A stretch of DNA of 64,000 bases from positions 94,711 to 158,710 of the forward strand of contig MKUH01000024.1 in the NCBI GenBank assembly GCA_001897745.1. The letters run 5' to 3'. A program made the translations under genes and the position numbers. Origin of the DNA: Candidatus Accumulibacter sp. 66-26. Its GTDB lineage: Bacteria > Pseudomonadota > Gammaproteobacteria > Burkholderiales > Rhodocyclaceae. Shown here in pieces: positions 63,887-64,000 of this stretch (position 1 is its first letter; each line of letters begins with the position of its first letter). The notes under the pieces are model-generated. The model saw only the letters and a program-made list of their open reading frames with translations, did no database searches and was not told the origin of the DNA.

Positions 63887-64000
63887 ATGCGCCCGATAAC
63901 CGCCCCGCCCCCCGCCTCCGCCAACGCCGCCCCGCTCTACCGCGCCGCCGACCTGCGCCACATCGAAGCAGTTGCCGCCGAGCAGCCGCTGATGCAGCGC
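63887..64000 (+). CDS. nnrD: NAD(P)H-hydrate epimerase/dehydratase, N-terminus only
   Basis: The first 38 codons are present before the window ends. After a Pro/Ala-rich start, the sequence LYRAADLRHIEAVAAEQPLM is typical of the N-terminal epimerase part of bifunctional NnrD (YjeF) proteins. These repair damaged NAD(P)H hydrates, epimerising R to S and dehydrating with ADP or ATP. The call rests on this short segment only. Confidence 0.6.
   Translation, partial: MRPITAPPPASANAAPLYRAADLRHIEAVAAEQPLMQR

Noticed and set aside
1-64000. tRNA, rRNA or CRISPR loci
   Set aside because: No cloverleaf-like T-loop signatures, no rRNA-like conserved blocks and no regularly spaced short repeats were seen.

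Overview
The window is one continuous piece of a high-GC bacterial chromosome, by eye near 70% G+C over most of its length. Several genes point to a betaproteobacterium, probably a Rhodocyclales-like denitrifier or facultative anaerobe: a DUF2863-type protein, NnrS, NorE/NorF-like proteins, AcnB, two perfect FNR/Anr boxes, a di-haem peroxidase and many c-di-GMP enzymes. The lineage is an inference. I see no rRNA, tRNA, CRISPR array, prophage or replication origin.

Layout. 1-5 kb: a two-component phosphorelay, with the tail of one hybrid kinase, a REC/HD-GYP response regulator and a second hybrid kinase. 5-8.3 kb (minus strand): YCII and VOC proteins, then an overlapping pair of PNPOx-like flavin-fold proteins, one carrying GAF and C-terminal output-like domains. 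8.3-13.9 kb: a cytochrome c, NnrS, and a TetR regulator with a clear operator, translationally coupled to a phosphotransferase resembling PEP synthase or rifampicin phosphotransferase. 13.9-18.6 kb: a LuxR-type regulator divergent from an EAL phosphodiesterase and a chemoreceptor, with a large palindrome between them. 18.6-19.5 kb: norE/norF-like genes.

19.9-23.1 kb is a looser, lower-GC stretch with a lipoprotein, a PhnB-like protein, a DsbA-fold isomerase and long gaps. 23.1-27.4 kb holds a LysR regulator divergent from gst and a LigB-type dioxygenase, a small basic protein, an AmiD-like amidase and DoxX. 27.5-30.6 kb is a decaying region: an IS3 orfA relic fused to a degenerate copy of the acnB 3' end, an HD-GYP protein, a frameshifted CBS-domain gene, and a small exported protein made of two 47-residue repeats.

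30.6-38.7 kb: acnB, a Fur-family regulator, an FNR-box-preceded cytochrome c peroxidase, an S4 protein, an FNR-box-preceded GGDEF/EAL protein and a YkgJ protein. 38.7-45.6 kb: hydrolase, TrmB-like and Dus RNA-modification genes, a frameshifted ferric-reductase-like gene, an FAD oxidoreductase, a PIN protein and YaaA. 45.7-54.1 kb: DUF2863, the tightly overlapping biotin genes bioA-F-H-C followed by bioD, then yciB-yciI-bolA and a parvulin isomerase. 54.2-63.6 kb (minus strand): purL, then an operon of TonB-dependent receptor, orphan ABC substrate-binding protein and GGDEF/EAL protein. The right edge enters an NAD(P)H-hydrate repair gene.

Two themes stand out. Five c-di-GMP-related enzymes lie in 64 kb, one with a class-I-spaced FNR site. 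Oxygen and nitric oxide functions (NnrS, NorEF, FNR-controlled peroxidase next to a Fur-family gene) are spread through the same region. The best candidates for something undescribed are the receptor / binding protein / c-di-GMP operon at 58.3-63.6 kb, the TetR-controlled phosphotransferase at 10.4-13.8 kb and the 47-residue repeat protein at 30.0-30.4 kb.
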